From assembly GCA_945221685.1 (NCBI GenBank), contig CALYNN010000119.1, forward strand, positions 1 to 5,290: a DNA stretch of 5,290 bases, in the 5' to 3' direction. The stretch's first letter is position 1; each line of letters opens with the position of its first letter. The stretch comes from an uncultured Clostridia bacterium. GTDB lineage: Bacteria; Bacillota; Clostridia; Oscillospirales; Acutalibacteraceae. Positions 5,134 to 5,290 of this stretch are shown in pieces. The notes beneath the pieces are model-generated. The model was not told the DNA's origin and did no database searches. It saw nothing but the letters and a program-made list of their open reading frames with translations. Made by a program: the position numbers and the translations under genes.

Positions 5134-5162
5134 AAAATATCACAATAAAATCACTATGTCAA
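5134..5162 (-). promoter_or_regulatory. Sigma-A promoter of the P-loop/Nudix operon
   Basis: TTGACA (5157-5162), 17 bp, then TATTTT (5134-5139) on the minus strand, in a strongly AT-rich setting. The start point should be near 5127, giving a leader of about 125 nt. It lies just downstream of the 5S terminator and therefore starts a unit independent of the rRNA operon. Confidence 0.78.
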
Positions 5163-5195
5163 GAAAAAAATAAATACGCAAGCATAAAAAAAGTA

Positions 5196-5232
5196 AGAAA
5201 AAAGAATCGCCTCTTGCAAAAGCAAGAGGCGA
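5196..5232 (-). terminator. Intrinsic terminator of the rRNA operon
   Basis: TCGCCTCTTGC (5222-5232) pairs perfectly over 11 bp with GCAAGAGGCGA (5207-5217) around a TTTT loop, followed by TTCTTTTTTCTT. It starts 1-2 nt after the end of the 5S gene, so it ends the rRNA transcript and may also set where 5S 3' processing begins. Confidence 0.92.
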
Positions 5233-5233
5233 A

Positions 5234-5290
5234 GGTGTCGGCATTACCTATTTTCCCGGGAGGCTGCCCTCCAAGTATTTTCGGCACAAA
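5234..5290 (-). rRNA. 5S rRNA, 3' part only (5' part outside the window)
   Basis: The minus strand shows GCCGAAAATACTTGG, a helix GGAGG/CCTCC, GGGAAAATAGG and the 3' strand TGCCGACACC. This is the order expected for helices IV/V, loop E and the 3' strand of helix I in a Clostridia 5S rRNA. The exact 3' end (about 5234) is inferred, since its helix I partner lies beyond the window. A strong terminator follows at once. The 16S and 23S genes are expected beyond coordinate 5290. Confidence 0.83.

Noticed and set aside
1..5290. CRISPR array, insertion sequence, integrase or attachment repeats
   Set aside because: No regularly spaced repeats, transposase or recombinase coding sequence, or duplicated tRNA end was seen in the window.

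Overview
The window looks like a chromosomal segment of a low-GC Gram-positive bacterium, most likely a gut Clostridia member of the Ruminococcaceae/Oscillospiraceae type. This is inferred from AT-rich intergenic DNA, strong AGGAGG-like ribosome binding sites, four near-consensus TTGACA/TATAAT-type promoters with 17-bp spacers, U-tailed terminators and a Clostridia-like 5S rRNA 3' end. Everything recognisable is on the minus strand, so the transcription order runs from high to low coordinates.

Layout in transcription order: the 3' part of a 5S rRNA gene (about 5234-5290, cut by the window edge) ends in a strong terminator (5196-5232). A new promoter (5134-5162) then drives a structured leader with its own terminator (5031-5088). 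Next is a fused P-loop kinase-like/Nudix protein (4025-5002), and 16 nt further a second Nudix hydrolase of the isopentenyl-diphosphate-isomerase-like group (3499-4008). Another promoter (3448-3476) makes a leader RNA holding a 32-codon peptide ORF (3326-3424) and a 14-bp terminator (3260-3297). Behind it lie a truncated SAM methyltransferase (2897-3229) and a tightly coupled GNAT acetyltransferase (2362-2892). A third promoter (2312-2340) drives a MATE exporter (901-2265), which overlaps a YhhN-family membrane protein (209-904) by ATGA. A fourth promoter (177-205) drives a tRNA pair: a CAU tRNA that is probably tRNA-Ile2, and tRNA-Trp (partial).

The genes between the 5S and tRNA genes look like accessory cargo: small-molecule modification (GNAT, methyltransferase), export (MATE) and nucleotide/diphosphate hydrolysis (two Nudix domains). 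The most interesting element is the leader of the methyltransferase-GNAT unit. Its peptide ORF ends in a Trp-rich stretch whose four codons W26-H28-W29 (with V27) can pair over 12 nt with the 5' arm of the downstream terminator. This is the layout expected of ribosome-stalling transcription attenuation, as known for antibiotic-inducible genes. The methyltransferase it leads into is cut short after its SAM-binding motif, so the acetyltransferase may now be the gene that the attenuator really controls. A second, peptide-less terminator leader precedes the P-loop/Nudix fusion.
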